Shown: piece after piece, positions 1 to 7,971 of the stretch | Numbering within the stretch: the stretch's first letter is position 1 | Layout: each line of letters starts with the position of its first letter | From: 13-1-40CM-70-15 sp964641215 | GTDB lineage: Bacteria; Gemmatimonadota; Gemmatimonadetes; Gemmatimonadales; GWC2-71-9 | DNA length: 14,686 nt | Direction of reading: 5' to 3' | Assembly: GCA_964641215.1 (NCBI GenBank) | Contig: CAZXKD010000061.1 | Coordinates: forward strand, 1 to 14,686 | Notes under the pieces: generated by a model | What the model was told of the DNA's origin: nothing | Seen by the model: the letters and a program-made list of their open reading frames with translations, nothing else | The model's database searches: none | Program-made: the position numbers and the translations under genes

Positions 1-482
1 GCGTGGGTCATCACGGGGAACTGCCGCGCTGCCTGCACGATCGCCCAGCCGATGAAATGCGTGAACGAGATCTTCGTTCCGGCCGTCGCGAGCTGCGTAT
101 TCAGCGCCTTGCGCCGGGCGTCGAGCACCGCCACCGCCACGTCGCGGAACGACGTCGCTGTCGGCACCGACAGCGACTCGGCCATGTTCTGCACCAGGCG
201 AGCGGCCGAGCCCGTGATCGGCGTGAGGCCGGGATGCGAGATGGGGGATGCGGGAGGCGTGGACGCGGGGGCGGCGGTGGTGGCAGGGACGCTTCCCGCA
301 TCCCGCATCCCGAATCCCGCAACTTCGGCTTGCGTCGTCGGGATGACCGGCAGCCCGCCGAGCTGGCCGTTGTCGAACAGCTGGCGCCACTCCTCCGGGA
401 CCGACGCGGGATCCCGTAGGAACTGTTCGTACATCACCTGCACGAAGGCGGCGTTGTGGGTGCCGAACACGAGCTCGCTCAC
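1..482 (-). CDS. kgd: Multifunctional 2-oxoglutarate dehydrogenase (E2-E1 fusion), N-terminal part
   Basis: Only the first 160 codons lie in the window; the rest runs off the left edge. Residues about 6-36 match the conserved N-terminal segment of 2-oxoglutarate dehydrogenase E1 (FVQVMYEQFLRDP followed by SVPEEWRQLF). A Pro/Ala-rich linker follows (about 45-86). From about residue 86 comes the start of an E2 acyltransferase catalytic domain, with TPITGSAARLVQNMAESL, VPTATSFRDVAV and KISFTHFIGWAIVQA. This order is that of Kgd-type enzymes, which join dihydrolipoyl succinyltransferase and TPP-dependent dehydrogenase in one chain and make succinyl-CoA or succinic semialdehyde in the TCA cycle. 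The GTG at 480-482 is chosen because it begins the conserved segment; the frame closes at a stop at 516-518 and there is no obvious Shine-Dalgarno site. The TPP domain is outside the window, so the fusion is inferred from the N-terminal order. Divergent from the hydrolase gene at 529. Confidence 0.85.
   Translation of the reverse strand, partial: MSELVFGTHNAAFVQVMYEQFLRDPASVPEEWRQLFDNGQLGGLPVIPTTQAEVAGFGMRDAGSVPATTAAPASTPPASPISHPGLTPITGSAARLVQNMAESLSVPTATSFRDVAVAVLDARRKALNTQLATAGTKISFTHFIGWAIVQAARQFPVMTH
231..320. repeat. Inverted heptamer repeat inside the kgd linker
   Basis: Arms at 231-259 and 292-320 are reverse complements over 29 bases with four mismatches, separated by 32 bases. Each arm is made of tandem variants of the heptamer GGGATGC (left) or GCATCCC (right). 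The element lies within the kgd reading frame and encodes about residues 55-84, the linker between the E1-type N-terminal segment and the E2 domain. It gives strings such as GFGMRDAGS and PPASPISHPG. It could fold as a long hairpin in mRNA or single-stranded DNA. A second heptamer inverted repeat with a different unit lies at 7254-7333. Confidence 0.8.
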
Positions 483-528
483 ACGGGGGAATCTAACAGC
501 CCTGAACAGCGGGAGTTAAGTTGTCTCC

Positions 529-1422
529 GTGATTCGCCCTCGCGCGCTCATCCTCGTCCTGCTGTTTGGCGTCCGGCCGGCTCAGGCCCAAGACCTAGGC
601 GCCCTGCGCGCGCGGATCGAGGGCCGGATCGCTCAAGCCCCCGCTGGCGCGACAGTCGGCGTCTACTACCGCGGTCTCGGCGATTCCGACTCGCTGCTCG
701 TCAACGCCCACACCCGGTTCCATGCGGCCAGTACGATGAAGGTGCCGGTGATGATCCAGCTGTTCCGCGATGTCGACGCGGGCCGGCTGTCGCTCGCGGA
801 CTCGCTGCGCGTGCACGCCGACTACCCCTCGCTCGTGGACGGTTCGACGTTTCTCGTGGGCAAGGACGACGACTCGGACAGCACGCTGTACGAGTCCATC
901 GGCCGGCGCGTAAGCGTACGCCACTTGCTGGAGCTGATGGAAACGGTGTCTTCCAACCTCGCGACCGACGTGCTGGTGGAGCGGGTGGATGCGAAGCGCG
1001 CCAACGCGACGGCGCACGCGCTGGGCGCCGACTCGATCGTGGTGCTGCGGGGGGTCGAGGACGGCAAGGCGTACCGCGCCGGGCTCAACAACACCACCAC
1101 GGCGCGCGATCTGGGCGTGTTGCTCACGGCCATCGCCCAGCACCGGGCTGCGCGCCCCGCGTCGTGCGACTCGATGCTCGCCATCCTCGGGCGCCAGCAC
1201 TTCACGGAGGGCATTCCCGCCGAGCTGCCCGCCGCCACCCGCGTCTATCACAAGACGGGCTGGATCGAGGGGGTGGTCTACCACGACGCGGCGATCGTGG
1301 AGCGGCCCGGGGGAAGGCGTTACGTCCTGGTGGTCACCACGGGCGCGATCAAGCCCGACTCGGCTGCTTACCGGCTCGTCGCCGACCTGTCGAGGTTGGT
1401 GTACGAGGCAGTGGCGAAATAG
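529..1422 (+). CDS. Secreted class-A beta-lactamase-like serine hydrolase
   Basis: A 297-residue protein with a signal peptide (about 1-20, likely cleaved after AQA). It has the serine-active-site motifs of the class A beta-lactamase/penicillin-binding fold: S68-T-M-K71 (nucleophile and general base), S141-S-N143 at the SDN position, and K242-T-G244. The class A omega-loop Glu (ExxLN) is not recognisable; the nearest segment is GVEDGKAYRAGLNNTTTA. It may therefore be a divergent beta-lactamase, a D,D-peptidase or another periplasmic amidase/esterase, and resistance cannot be claimed. The start is GTG at 529-531, with a weak GGGAG at 511-515. The gene is divergent from kgd across 46 bases and convergent with the downstream hydrolase, leaving 22 bases between the stops. 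The fold is well supported; the substrate is unknown. Confidence 0.82.
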   Translation: MIRPRALILVLLFGVRPAQAQDLGALRARIEGRIAQAPAGATVGVYYRGLGDSDSLLVNAHTRFHAASTMKVPVMIQLFRDVDAGRLSLADSLRVHADYPSLVDGSTFLVGKDDDSDSTLYESIGRRVSVRHLLELMETVSSNLATDVLVERVDAKRANATAHALGADSIVVLRGVEDGKAYRAGLNNTTTARDLGVLLTAIAQHRAARPASCDSMLAILGRQHFTEGIPAELPAATRVYHKTGWIEGVVYHDAAIVERPGGRRYVLVVTTGAIKPDSAAYRLVADLSRLVYEAVAK

Positions 1423-1444
1423 GCCTGGCAGGAGTGGGCCGGCC

Positions 1445-3148
1445 CTAGTATCGCCACGCGGTGGTGTTCTCTCCCGGCGGCGCGTGCTCCGTGACGAACG
1501 CCGCCATCTCCCGTACCATCTGCGCCCGGGTCGCGTGCTCCCAGCCGTGCCCCTTCCGCGGCCGGCCGTAGCGGAACGTCGCGCGGGCGCGCGGCGTGCT
1601 CACCGTGTCGAGAAACGCCTGGAGATCATAGACGGCGAGATTCAGGTAGAAGTTGTCCATGTCTCCCACGTCCACGTGGATCTTGTCCACCAGCCGCGGG
1701 CCGATCTCGGGCCAGTGCTGCGCCAGGTACGCGCGCAGGTCGTAGCCGTGGTCGCGCATGTAGGCAGCGACGTCGTGGTCGATGTGCCCGGTGCGCTTGT
1801 CCCACAACGGCTTGGGATAGCCGTCGTCCCCGGTCGGACCGTACACGGCTTCCCATGCTTCGAGCTGGTCGGCCGAGCGCCCGTGGCTGCCGAGCACGTC
1901 CTCCCAGCGGCTGTACTCCCGTACGCTGTAGAGCGGCTGGCCGTCGGCGCCCCGCATGATATAGCGCTCCGGGTGATGCCAGTCGGTGCCCGGGCTCAGG
2001 AAGCCGACGCCACGGTTCGTGAACACGAACGCGTTCGTGTCCGTGTAGACGTCGACCATGTCGTAATGCCGGAAGTCCACCGGATCGGGATACAGCGTCC
2101 AGGTGCCGCCGAAGTAGTCGGGGTGGTAGACCTGCAGCGCGATGGACTCCCAGCCCCCCGTCGAGCCGCCGGTGAGCACGCGCGCGTACGATTGCGGGAT
2201 CATCCGGAAGTGGGTTTCGAGGTAGGGGATCAGCTCGGTCAGGATCGCGTCCCCGTAGGGACCGTTGTTGGCCGAGTTCACCGCGTAGGAATCATCGAAG
2301 TAAGGCGTCGGGTGCTGGAACGTGACCGCGATCATCCGCGGAAAGTCTGGGGCGGTCCAGGCGCGGAAGAACTCGGGCCCGGTTTCCAAGTTGTACCCGG
2401 CGAGGAGGTCCTTGAGGAAGGGCGGCGCCGGCGTGGTGTCCTCGCCGAAGCCCAGGGGCGGGTCCAACCCGAAGTGCCCCTGCTCGTAGATCACCGGATA
2501 GCGCACCGCCAGATGCGTGTCGTATCCGCTGGGGACCAGCACTGTGGCGCCGAGGTAGATCGGGCGGCCCCAGAAGGCCGTCAGCAGCTTGCTCTGAATC
2601 TTGACGTGCTTCACCCAGTGTCTGTCGGGCGGCACCACGACCGGCGGGAGGACCTGCGTCAGGCTCAACGCGATCGTCCCGCCGGCGTGAGGATCCAGGT
2701 GCACCCGCTGGACCGGGCTGTACAGGTTTCCGGGCGCTTCGGCGAACTGCTGGCCCTCCCATTGGTCCATGTGGGCCCAGATGACGTGCCCGTCGGCGCG
2801 GGGGAACTCGGTATAAATGTTCAGAACTGCCTGGACGTAGTAATCACCCGGGGGAATGTCGCTGACGCTGTTCACCGGGAAGCCTGGGACCGTGCCGTCG
2901 ATCAACGCGGCCTGTCCCGGCGCGAGCTGGGTGACGTCGAGGCCGAAGATCGGGACGCCGCGAGCGAATGGGTGCGGCTGCTCGCGCGGCTCGGGCGCCG
3001 AGTCCCGGCTCAGGATCACGAACACGCGGCCGGTGATCGGGTTGGCATGGGTGGCCGCGGGGAAGGAGATCGAGAACTGGGTCTGGGCTGACGCGGTCAC
3101 GGTTGCCACGGCGCTCAGAGCAAGCGCGATCCTCAGGCTAGGAGACAC
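1445..3148 (-). CDS. Secreted esterase-like alpha/beta hydrolase
   Basis: A 567-residue protein with a signal peptide (about 1-21, ending TASAQ). The first 180 or so residues look like a beta-rich accessory domain. The C-terminal two thirds resemble the esterase D/enterochelin esterase superfamily. The nucleophile elbow is G327-G-S329-T-G331, and candidate acid and base residues lie in HVDVGDMDNF (Asp493, Asp496 or Asp498) and GHGWEH (His534 or His538). Which Asp and His act cannot be settled from sequence alone. The start is GTG at 3146-3148, with AGAGG a few bases upstream; an ATG further upstream is out of frame and soon meets a stop. It begins 27 bases after the VWA gene stops on the same strand, so it is probably co-transcribed. 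It likely hydrolyses an ester in the periplasm or outside the cell; the substrate is not known. Confidence 0.7.
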   Translation of the reverse strand: MSPSLRIALALSAVATVTASAQTQFSISFPAATHANPITGRVFVILSRDSAPEPREQPHPFARGVPIFGLDVTQLAPGQAALIDGTVPGFPVNSVSDIPPGDYYVQAVLNIYTEFPRADGHVIWAHMDQWEGQQFAEAPGNLYSPVQRVHLDPHAGGTIALSLTQVLPPVVVPPDRHWVKHVKIQSKLLTAFWGRPIYLGATVLVPSGYDTHLAVRYPVIYEQGHFGLDPPLGFGEDTTPAPPFLKDLLAGYNLETGPEFFRAWTAPDFPRMIAVTFQHPTPYFDDSYAVNSANNGPYGDAILTELIPYLETHFRMIPQSYARVLTGGSTGGWESIALQVYHPDYFGGTWTLYPDPVDFRHYDMVDVYTDTNAFVFTNRGVGFLSPGTDWHHPERYIMRGADGQPLYSVREYSRWEDVLGSHGRSADQLEAWEAVYGPTGDDGYPKPLWDKRTGHIDHDVAAYMRDHGYDLRAYLAQHWPEIGPRLVDKIHVDVGDMDNFYLNLAVYDLQAFLDTVSTPRARATFRYGRPRKGHGWEHATRAQMVREMAAFVTEHAPPGENTTAWRY

Positions 3149-3175
3149 TGCGCCTCTGCGCGGAGTTCATGCGAC

Positions 3176-4474
3176 CTACGACACCCGCCGCGTCTTCCGC
3201 CGCATGAAGTCCATCAGAATGAACTGCCCCAGCGTCATCGTGTTCGTGAAGTACGCCTTCCCCTTGCAGATCGCCGACACCTTCTTGACGAACTCCACCA
3301 GGCTGCGGTCGCGGGCCAGCATGAAGGTGTTGATGAGGATCCCGGTGCGCCGGCACAGGGCCACCTCGCGGTAGGTGGCCTGCAGGATCTGGGGGTCGAG
3401 CCCCATCGAGTTGACGTAGATCCGGCCGTCGGGGAGCGTCAGCGCCGAGGGCTTGCCGTCGGTGATCATGATGATCTGCCGCATGTCCTTGCGCTGCCCC
3501 TGCAGGATGCGGCGGGCCAGCTTGAGCCCCTCGGCGGTGTTGGTGTGATACGGCCCGACTTGCGCGTGCGCCAGCTGCGCGAGCGGGATCTCCTCGGCGG
3601 TGTCATGGAAGAGCACGACGCGCAGCGTGTCGCCCGGGAACTGGGTCCGGATCAGATGCGTCAGCGCCAGCGCCACCTTCTTGGCAGGCGTGAACCTGTC
3701 TTCGCCGTAGAGGATCATCGAATGCGAGCAGTCGAGCATCAGTACCGTGGCGGAGGAGGAGCGGTACTCCGCCTGGTGCACCATCAGGTCGTCGTACTCG
3801 AGGTTGATCGGGACCCCCAGCCCTTCCCGCTCCAGCGCATGGGAGAGCGTGGCGTTGACGTCGAGGTTCAGCGTGTCGCCGAACTCGTAGGGCTTGCTCA
3901 CGGCCTCGGCCTCGATGCCGGTGGCGAGGTGCTCGGTCTCGTGTGCCCCGAAGCTCGACTTGCCGATGCTCCCCAACAAATGCTTCAGCGTCTTGTAGCC
4001 CAGGAAGTCGATGCCCTTCTCGGTGAGGTTGAACTGGACCTGTTGGGCCGCCTCTCGCGCCATGCCGTTCGGCCCGAACAGCGGCTGCTGGCCGCCCGGC
4101 AGCTTGGGAGGCTCGGTGACGTTGAGGTAGCCGTCCTCGATCAGCCGCTGCACGATCTTGTCGAGCAGCTCCGCGAGCTGGCGCTCCAGGTCGGCGTCGC
4201 GCTGGGCGTCGCCGGTGGACTCGCCGCGCAGCACTTTGAGCATCTCGGGCGTGAGCTGGCCCGAGTCCATCAGGGCCTGGAGGATCGCCTGGCGCAACGC
4301 ATCGAGGGAGCGGTCGGCTTCGTCCTCGCCGAACTCGCCCCAGAAGGGATGTGAGTAGGGTCCGCCGGCGAACCCCGATTGCAGCAGGAAGTCCGCGAGC
4401 TGGTCGAGCAGCGCCTGCACGTTGACCGTGTCGGCGAGCTCTGGGAGGTAGCGGGAGTAGGTCGTGTAGCGCAT
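3176..4474 (-). CDS. VWA-domain protein, partner type of MoxR AAA+ ATPases
   Basis: A 432-residue protein starting at ATG 4472-4474, just after GGAG; the frame stays open upstream, but that part is not family-like. It has no signal peptide or membrane segment, so it is cytoplasmic. The N-terminal half (1-235) is helical and charged. The C-terminal half is a von Willebrand factor A domain with a complete-looking MIDAS: D248-C-S250-H-S252, a Thr in YHTNTAEGL (about 312-314) and D339 in MITDGKP. The tail GKAYFTNTMTLGQFILMDFM is typical of VWA proteins that accompany magnesium-chelatase-like ATPases. Such proteins bind a metal and act with an AAA+ ring in cofactor insertion or complex assembly. 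The natural partner is the ATPase at 8942-10435, which is not adjacent here. Upstream, across 79 bases, is the fucosidase; downstream, across 27 bases, is the esterase-like gene. Confidence 0.88.
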   Translation of the reverse strand: MRYTTYSRYLPELADTVNVQALLDQLADFLLQSGFAGGPYSHPFWGEFGEDEADRSLDALRQAILQALMDSGQLTPEMLKVLRGESTGDAQRDADLERQLAELLDKIVQRLIEDGYLNVTEPPKLPGGQQPLFGPNGMAREAAQQVQFNLTEKGIDFLGYKTLKHLLGSIGKSSFGAHETEHLATGIEAEAVSKPYEFGDTLNLDVNATLSHALEREGLGVPINLEYDDLMVHQAEYRSSSATVLMLDCSHSMILYGEDRFTPAKKVALALTHLIRTQFPGDTLRVVLFHDTAEEIPLAQLAHAQVGPYHTNTAEGLKLARRILQGQRKDMRQIIMITDGKPSALTLPDGRIYVNSMGLDPQILQATYREVALCRRTGILINTFMLARDRSLVEFVKKVSAICKGKAYFTNTMTLGQFILMDFMRRKTRRVS

Positions 4475-4553
4475 CGCTCCGCAATCTCGCTTCCGGTCTC
4501 GGGCGGCGCAACGCAGTCGAACGGCCGGCGACATCCGGGCGGCGAATCTCAGG

Positions 4554-5951
4554 TCAAGGCGCTACCTCGGGCGGCCGGTCGAACTCCAGGGCGATTACCG
4601 AGCAGATCGGGTCGGGGGCCGCGGCCGGAAGGCTCACCACCGCGCCGGTCTCTGTCGCCGCGCAGGCGAGCGGGCGTCGGTCCGGGTCCGCCAGCAAGGT
4701 GGCCGCGCGGATCGGCGTGCGCAGCCCGGGGACGTGGAGGTCGCCCGCCGGCCATTCGCTGAGGAACAGAAACAGCCGATTGGACTGCGACGTCGCGCGG
4801 AACGGGAGGAGCGGGGGCACGCTCGCGAACGGCGACGCCGTGGTGCCGTAGATCGCTCCGCCGTTGACGGCCATCCAGCGGCCGATCGCCTCGAGCCGCT
4901 CGACGCTCTCGTCGGGAAACGTCCCGTCCGCCCGCGGGCCGATATTGAGGAGCAGGTTGCCGCCCTTCGACGCGGTCTCCACCAGGAGACCGATCAGCCG
5001 GGACACGGGCTTGAAGTCGTGATCGTAACTGTTGTAGCCCCAGTTGCGATTCATCGTGATGCACGACTCCCAATCCACGCCCGGCCAGCCGGTCGCGGGC
5101 ACTTCCTGCTCCGGCGTGCGGAAATCGCCGAGGTGATCGGTGATGGGGACCTGCGACCAGCCCTCCACGCGGTTGTTGACGATCACGCGCGGCTGGAGCG
5201 TGCGGCATTCCTCATACAGCGACTTGCCCATCTCGTGCGTCCAGGTCTCCTCCCAGTTGCCGTCGAACCACATCACGCCGATATCCCCGTAGTTCGTGAG
5301 CAGCTCGGTGACCTGCCCGTGGAGATACTGTACGTACCGCGCGTACCTGGCCCCGCCCACGGGCCGCGTCTCCGACTCCCAGTCGCGGCGCGGCAGATAG
5401 TCGGAATGGTGCCAGTCCATGATCGAGTGGTACCAGCACATCCGCAGTCCCCGGCGCCGGCAGGCGTCCGCCATCTCCCGCAGAATGTCGCGCCGGAACG
5501 GCGTCGACCGTACGCAGAAATCCGTGAGCTTTGAGTCGAACAGACCGAACCCGTCGTGGTGCTTGGTGGTGATGGTGACGTAGCGCATGCCGGCGTTCTT
5601 CGCGAGCGACGCCCAGCGGTCGGCGTCGAAGCGCGTCGGGTTGAAGCGGGCGAGGAGCCGGTCGTAGTCGGCGAGGGGGATGTGGGCGCTGTGGCGGATC
5701 CATTCGGCGTAGTCGGTACGGCCGCCCCACTCGCCGGCCAGAATCGAGTACAGCCCCCAGTGGATGAACATCCCGAAGCGGGCGTCGCGCCACCACGCCA
5801 GGCGGTCGTCGCCCGTAGGGATCGGGGGGGTCGCGAGCCAGCGCGCCGTCCGGCTCCACAGTGACTGCGGGGCGGGGGTGGCGAGCGCCAGTGCGCCGAG
5901 ACCGGCGGCTCCACGGTGGAGAAAGGCGCGACGATCGAGGGGATGCGGCAC
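4554..5951 (-). CDS. Alpha-L-fucosidase, GH29, Tat-exported
   Basis: A 465-residue glycoside hydrolase family 29 enzyme that would remove alpha-L-fucose from glycans outside the cytoplasm. The N-terminus has a twin-arginine signal (DRRAFLHRGAAGLGALALA), implying folded export by Tat. GH29 landmarks appear in order: WWRDARFGMFIHWGLYS (53-69), GMRYVTITTKHHDGFGLFDS (121-140), W228-F-D230-G (the Asp expected to be the nucleophile), RTPE281 (candidate acid/base) and GGNLLLNIGPRADG (330-343). The length fits a catalytic domain plus a small beta domain. The start is GTG at 5949-5951, with GGGAG just upstream; the frame runs much further but only antisense through the MFS gene. Divergent from the MFS gene across 75 bases and followed on its own strand by the VWA gene. 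Family assignment is firm; specificity is not settled. Confidence 0.92.
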   Translation of the reverse strand: MPHPLDRRAFLHRGAAGLGALALATPAPQSLWSRTARWLATPPIPTGDDRLAWWRDARFGMFIHWGLYSILAGEWGGRTDYAEWIRHSAHIPLADYDRLLARFNPTRFDADRWASLAKNAGMRYVTITTKHHDGFGLFDSKLTDFCVRSTPFRRDILREMADACRRRGLRMCWYHSIMDWHHSDYLPRRDWESETRPVGGARYARYVQYLHGQVTELLTNYGDIGVMWFDGNWEETWTHEMGKSLYEECRTLQPRVIVNNRVEGWSQVPITDHLGDFRTPEQEVPATGWPGVDWESCITMNRNWGYNSYDHDFKPVSRLIGLLVETASKGGNLLLNIGPRADGTFPDESVERLEAIGRWMAVNGGAIYGTTASPFASVPPLLPFRATSQSNRLFLFLSEWPAGDLHVPGLRTPIRAATLLADPDRRPLACAATETGAVVSLPAAAPDPICSVIALEFDRPPEVAP

Positions 5952-6026
5952 GGCTCCCAAGATGCGCGCCGGTCCGGTCGGTCGCGAGACTACCCCAACC
6001 AGCTGAGCCCGGCGAGCTTTCCCGCA

Positions 6027-7250
6027 ATGACCGAAGCGGCGGGGCGGTTCCGGTTCGCAGCGCTGACCCATCGGAATTTCCGCCTCTTCCTCGTCGGCCA
6101 GGGCACCTCCCTGATCGGCACATGGATGCAAACGGTGGCGCTCGGCTGGCTCGTCCTGCAGCTCACGAACTCCCCGTTCTACGTCGGCTTCAACAGCGCG
6201 CTGCGCTCGCTGGGCGTGCTCCTGTTTACGCTGTATGCCGGTATCGTCGCGGATCGTGTCGACAAGCGGCGGCTCATTGTGGTCACGCAAGCGCTCTCCA
6301 TGCTCGAGGCGTTCGCCCTCGCCGCGCTCGCGTGGGGTCACGTCGCAGCCATCTGGCCCGTCATGGTGCTGGCCGCCTTCATCGGCGTCGTGAGCGCCTT
6401 CGACATCCCCGCGCGCCAGTCGTTTATCGTCGAGATGGTCGGCAAGGCCGACCTGGTCAACGCCATCGCGCTGAACTCCTCGATGTTCAACGCGGCCCGC
6501 GTCGTCGGTCCGGCGATCGCGGGCGCGCTGATCGGCCTGCTCAGTATCGGCTGGTGCTTCTTCCTCAACGGCGTCAGCTACCTGGCCGTCATCTGGAGCC
6601 TGCTGGCGATGCGGCTCCCGGCCTGGACGCCGCGGCCGACGGGTCCCTCCGCGTGGGCCGGGTTCCGCGAGATCGTCGCGTTCATTCGGAGCGATCGCCG
6701 CGTCTCCACGCTGGTCGTCCTCACAGCATTGCTCAGCGTGTTCGGGTTCCCGTTCCTGCCGCTGATGCCGGTGTTCGCCCGCGACGTGCTCCACACCGGG
6801 CCAGGGGGCTACGGAGGACTGATGGTCGCGGTCGGGGTCGGCGCGATGCTTGGCGCGCTGGCGCTCGCGGCATTCAGCAGTCGCGTCCCCAAGGGCCGCC
6901 TGCTGCTCGCGGGCGGCACCGCGTTCGGCCTGCTCGTCGCGGCGTTCTCGCTGTCGCGCTCATTCGCCCTGGCGATCGCGCTCCTGGCGGTGGCCGGTTG
7001 CGCGATGATCGTCAACAACGCTCTGACGAACACGATGCTGCAGACCCTCGTCCCCGACCACCTGCGCGGCCGGGTCATGGGCTTCTATTCCTTCGTGTTC
7101 GTAGGTCTCGCCCCGCTGGGGGCGTTTCAGGCGGGGGTCTTCGCCGAGCGATTCGGCGCCCCGCTCGCGGTGGGGACGGGCGCCGTCATCTGCGCGCTGG
7201 CGGTGGCGCTGGCGGCGTGGCGGGTGCCGGAGCTGCGGAGTGCGCCGTGA
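6027..7250 (+). CDS. MFS transporter, EntS-like (MFS_3) family
   Basis: A 407-residue, mostly hydrophobic protein consistent with 12 membrane helices. The opening FRLFLVGQGTSLIGTWMQTV followed by GWLVLQLTNSPFYVG is typical of the enterobactin-exporter-like MFS subfamily. Motif A is visible between helices 2 and 3 as G72-IVAD76-R77-VDKRR82, and a second loop has LRGRVMGFY. Members usually export small molecules by proton antiport, so efflux is more likely than sugar uptake, though the substrate cannot be read. The start is ATG at 6027; an upstream in-frame ATG at 5916 would overlap the fucosidase start and adds no family-like sequence. It is the only plus-strand gene between two minus-strand runs. 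Its stop is followed at once by a heptamer inverted repeat. Confidence 0.88.
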   Translation: MTEAAGRFRFAALTHRNFRLFLVGQGTSLIGTWMQTVALGWLVLQLTNSPFYVGFNSALRSLGVLLFTLYAGIVADRVDKRRLIVVTQALSMLEAFALAALAWGHVAAIWPVMVLAAFIGVVSAFDIPARQSFIVEMVGKADLVNAIALNSSMFNAARVVGPAIAGALIGLLSIGWCFFLNGVSYLAVIWSLLAMRLPAWTPRPTGPSAWAGFREIVAFIRSDRRVSTLVVLTALLSVFGFPFLPLMPVFARDVLHTGPGGYGGLMVAVGVGAMLGALALAAFSSRVPKGRLLLAGGTAFGLLVAAFSLSRSFALAIALLAVAGCAMIVNNALTNTMLQTLVPDHLRGRVMGFYSFVFVGLAPLGAFQAGVFAERFGAPLAVGTGAVICALAVALAAWRVPELRSAP

Positions 7251-7253
7251 GCG

Positions 7254-7333
7254 GTGCGCGGTGAGCGGTGAGCGGGGCGCGGGTAAGCGCGGCGCGCTTG
7301 GGTCCCACGCCCCGCGCACCGCTCACCGCGCAC
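7254..7333. repeat. Inverted heptamer repeat between convergent genes
   Basis: Arms at 7254-7283 and 7304-7333 are reverse complements over 30 bases with about three mismatches, and they enclose a smaller inner hairpin (AAGCGCG/CGCGCTT, 7285-7299). Each arm is a run of heptamers related to GCGGTGA. It fills almost all of the 85-base gap between the stops of the MFS gene and the kinase-like gene. It may act as a two-way transcription stop or mRNA stabiliser, but there is no T-run on either side, so it is listed as a repeat and not as a terminator. Confidence 0.82.
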
Positions 7334-7335
7334 TC

Positions 7336-7971
7336 TTAATTCCAGCCGCGTCGCCTCGCTTCCGCCACCACCAGGCCCGCCGCTCCTTCGAACCCCAGCC
7401 GCTCCGCGTTCAGCACCAGGTCATAGATGGTGGGGTCCTGGCGGTGGCGGCCGTAGTAGGTCCTGACGTATTGATCGCGCTGGCGGTCCGTTTCCTCGAT
7501 CACCTTGTCCACGTTCGCGGGGTCAACGCCCAGCCGCTCGACGGCGAGTTTGGCCCGCCACGGCTTGGAGGCGACGACGTAGACATGCAAGGCGTCGGGT
7601 CGTTGGGCGAGCAGCGCCTGGGCGCCGCGCCCGACCAGCACCGCCCGACCTTCGCCCGCCGCCTCCCGGATGATGCGCTCGGTGAGCTGCACGATGGTCG
7701 CCTCATCCTCCTCCACCCGCGGCACCGCGGCGGTCGTGATGAACAGCTCCGGCGAGGCGACGGCGAGCGTACGGGCCAGCCGCTCGAGCAATCCCGGGGC
7801 GCGCTCCTCGCGCTGTGCGACTTCGTCAGCGGGAAGGTTCGCGCGCCGCGCCACCTCGTCCACGAACTGGTTGTCGATCAGCTGCCACCGCAGCGTGCGG
7901 GCGACAAGTTGTGCGATGTCGGAGCCGCCCGAGGCGTACTGGCGCGTGAACGTAATGACGGGTGGCGCCAT
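7336..7971 (-). CDS. Cytidylate-kinase-like P-loop protein
   Basis: A 211-residue protein resembling the cytidylate-kinase-like family (Pfam Cytidylate_kin2). The N-terminus ITFTRQYASGGSDIAQLVA sits where a P-loop would be. The glycines are present, but the Walker A Lys of true CMP kinases is replaced, as is common in this family. WQLIDNQFVDEVARRA, AVLVGRGAQALLA and LHVYVVASKPWRAKL also fit the family. No membrane segment is seen. Its ATG (7969-7971) shares a base with the TGA of the SPFH gene (TGATG), so translation is probably coupled. It is the last gene of the mannosidase-ATPase-SPFH run. The substrate is unknown, and being a housekeeping CMP kinase seems unlikely from motif and context. 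Confidence 0.78.
   Translation of the reverse strand: MAPPVITFTRQYASGGSDIAQLVARTLRWQLIDNQFVDEVARRANLPADEVAQREERAPGLLERLARTLAVASPELFITTAAVPRVEEDEATIVQLTERIIREAAGEGRAVLVGRGAQALLAQRPDALHVYVVASKPWRAKLAVERLGVDPANVDKVIEETDRQRDQYVRTYYGRHRQDPTIYDLVLNAERLGFEGAAGLVVAEARRRGWN

Noticed and set aside
1420..1447. Possible terminator between the convergent stops at 1422 and 1445
   Set aside because: GGCC-rich complementarity exists, including GGGCCGGCCC, but there is no proper loop or T-run.
2023..2040. A perfect 18-base palindrome, ACACGAACGCGTTCGTGT
   Set aside because: It lies inside the esterase-like coding sequence and is explained by the codons for Thr-Asn-Ala-Phe-Val; no matching operator site near a promoter was seen.
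989..3091. A 700-residue plus-strand open frame
   Set aside because: It lies out of frame over the serine hydrolase and antisense to the esterase-like gene, with Arg/Val/Asp-rich composition typical of a GC-rich shadow frame and no family motif.
5952..6026. TAGTCT (minus strand, 5987-5992) as a -10 box for the fucosidase gene
   Set aside because: No matching -35 hexamer at suitable spacing; too weak to list.
4554..6794. A 746-residue minus-strand open frame extending the fucosidase upstream
   Set aside because: The extra N-terminal part runs antisense to the MFS gene, is low-complexity and charged, and the Tat signal and Shine-Dalgarno site fix the real start at 5951.
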